A stretch of DNA of 41,139 nt, from assembly GCF_003171515.1 (NCBI RefSeq), contig NW_027093988.1, forward strand, positions 1 to 41,139, written 5' to 3'. A program made the position numbers and the translations under genes. The notes beneath the pieces were generated by a model that saw nothing but the letters and a program-made list of their open reading frames with translations, ran no database searches and had not been told where the DNA came from. This DNA comes from Pyrenophora tritici-repentis. Taxonomy: Eukaryota; Ascomycota; Dothideomycetes; Pleosporales; Pleosporaceae. This document shows, in pieces, positions 40,866 to 41,139 of the stretch (positions are counted from its first letter, which is position 1; each line of letters opens with the position of its first letter).

Positions 40866-40996
40866 GAAGTACACCAAGAGGTATTATGGCAACAGTAGTC
40901 TAGCGTCGTGTGTATAGCAGACGCGACGCGACGCGACGCGAAAGGCTTACTAGGTGCGCACCGGGTAGCGCATTTCCGCAAACTCTAATTAGCTTA
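40866..40996. other. hAT3 upstream region with (ACGCG)n
   Basis: This stretch lies between the hAT3 transposase start and the pogo-like element. It holds four tandem ACGCG units at 40921-40940. No hAT3 terminus is recognisable. Confidence 0.5.
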
Positions 40997-41139
40997 ACGT
41001 GTCCGTGCGCGTGATGCGCGGATTCGCGTGATGCGCGGGGAACACCAAAACACGTCAAACCCCTTCACCTTCAACACACGTTAACTCCACCAATATGGAC
41101 CCAATTCAAGCTGCGATTGAAGATATTGAAAATCTAGAG
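40997..41139 (+). mobile_element. Left end of a pogo/Fot1-like transposon (partial)
   Basis: After a TA dinucleotide (40995-40996) the sequence reads ACGTGTCCGTGCGCG and contains a 13-bp direct repeat GCGTGATGCGCGG (41009-41021 and 41026-41038). About 100 bp further begins a transposase start. TA target sites and GC-rich ends with internal direct repeats suit Tc1/mariner-pogo elements of fungi. The exact end is a guess because the other terminus is outside the window. Confidence 0.55.
41095..41139 (+). CDS. pogo/Fot1-like transposase, first 15 codons
   Basis: The ATG at 41095 starts MDPIQAAIEDIENLE and runs off the end of the window. Fungal pogo/Fot1-type transposases very commonly begin MDP.. 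with an AIE.IE. motif before the helix-turn-helix domain. The assignment rests on this short match, on the long ORF-like start context and on the terminal structure upstream. A host gene starting with the same motif is possible but less likely. Confidence 0.6.
   Translation, partial: MDPIQAAIEDIENLE

Larger units (their letters stand above)
38206..40994 (-). mobile_element. hAT transposon hAT3, right end not seen
   Basis: The left end starts CAGTCAGTTCAGTCAGTCC at 38206 and is followed by about 190 bp of GGACTGACTGAACTGACG-type subterminal repeats in both orientations. A transposase pseudogene on the minus strand fills most of the rest. No complementary terminus and no copy of the 8 flanking bases GTTGCTAT occurs before the window ends, so the right end is either lost or beyond the pogo-like element that starts near 40997. 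The coordinate 40994 is therefore only the limit of what I can assign. Confidence 0.75.

Noticed and set aside
40921..40940. (ACGCG)n considered as the right terminal repeat of hAT3
   Set aside because: It is not complementary to the CAGTCAGTTCAGTCAG left end and no GTTGCTAT duplication follows.

Overview
The window is from a filamentous ascomycete. Short GT-AG introns of about 50-60 bp, a Zn2Cys6 regulator, a fungal tyrosinase, a PDR-type ABC transporter and RIP-like C-to-T decay of old repeats all point to this. A dothideomycete such as one of the Pleosporales is my guess, not something the sequence proves. About two thirds of the window is transposable-element DNA, with elements inserted inside other elements.

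Layout: (1) 897-10680 holds a Zn2Cys6 regulator gene on the minus strand. It is split by an 8.1-kb hAT transposon (hAT1, 1254-9400, perfect 8-bp target duplication). hAT1 is itself split by an intact-looking Ty1/copia retrotransposon (copia-1, 2837-8101) and by a 128-bp MITE (1564-1691). (2) 10883-13613 is a second hAT (hAT2) with one nonsense codon. It abuts a tyrosinase gene that has lost its 5' end (13614-14738). (3) 14852-17685 holds two host genes: a secreted Asp-box (BNR) repeat protein and a PIN/auxin-efflux-like membrane transporter. (4) 18603-24001 is copia-2, whose pol is broken by a second, identical copy of the MITE. (5) 24002-29711 is a graveyard: a heavily decayed copia relic containing two solo LTRs, a decayed LINE, and a small non-autonomous LTR element (TRIM-like) inserted in the LINE. 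(6) 31680-36104 is a five-exon-plus ABC-G transporter gene. (7) 37903-38205 is the remnant of a small secreted cysteine-containing protein gene cut by a third hAT (hAT3, from 38206). (8) The last bases start a pogo/Fot1-like transposon.

The most interesting signals are in the copia family. Gag and pol lie in one frame, separated by a single UGA in the leaky context UGA-CUAG, in both copies. The sequence just inside the 5' LTR is complementary to the anticodon arm of tRNA-Lys(CUU), which suggests priming by a cleaved half-tRNA. The TRIM-like element has an equivalent site matching initiator tRNA-Met. Also notable are the two identical MITEs, a mosaic patch of divergence between the copia copies, and single-base deletions next to G-runs in three host genes.
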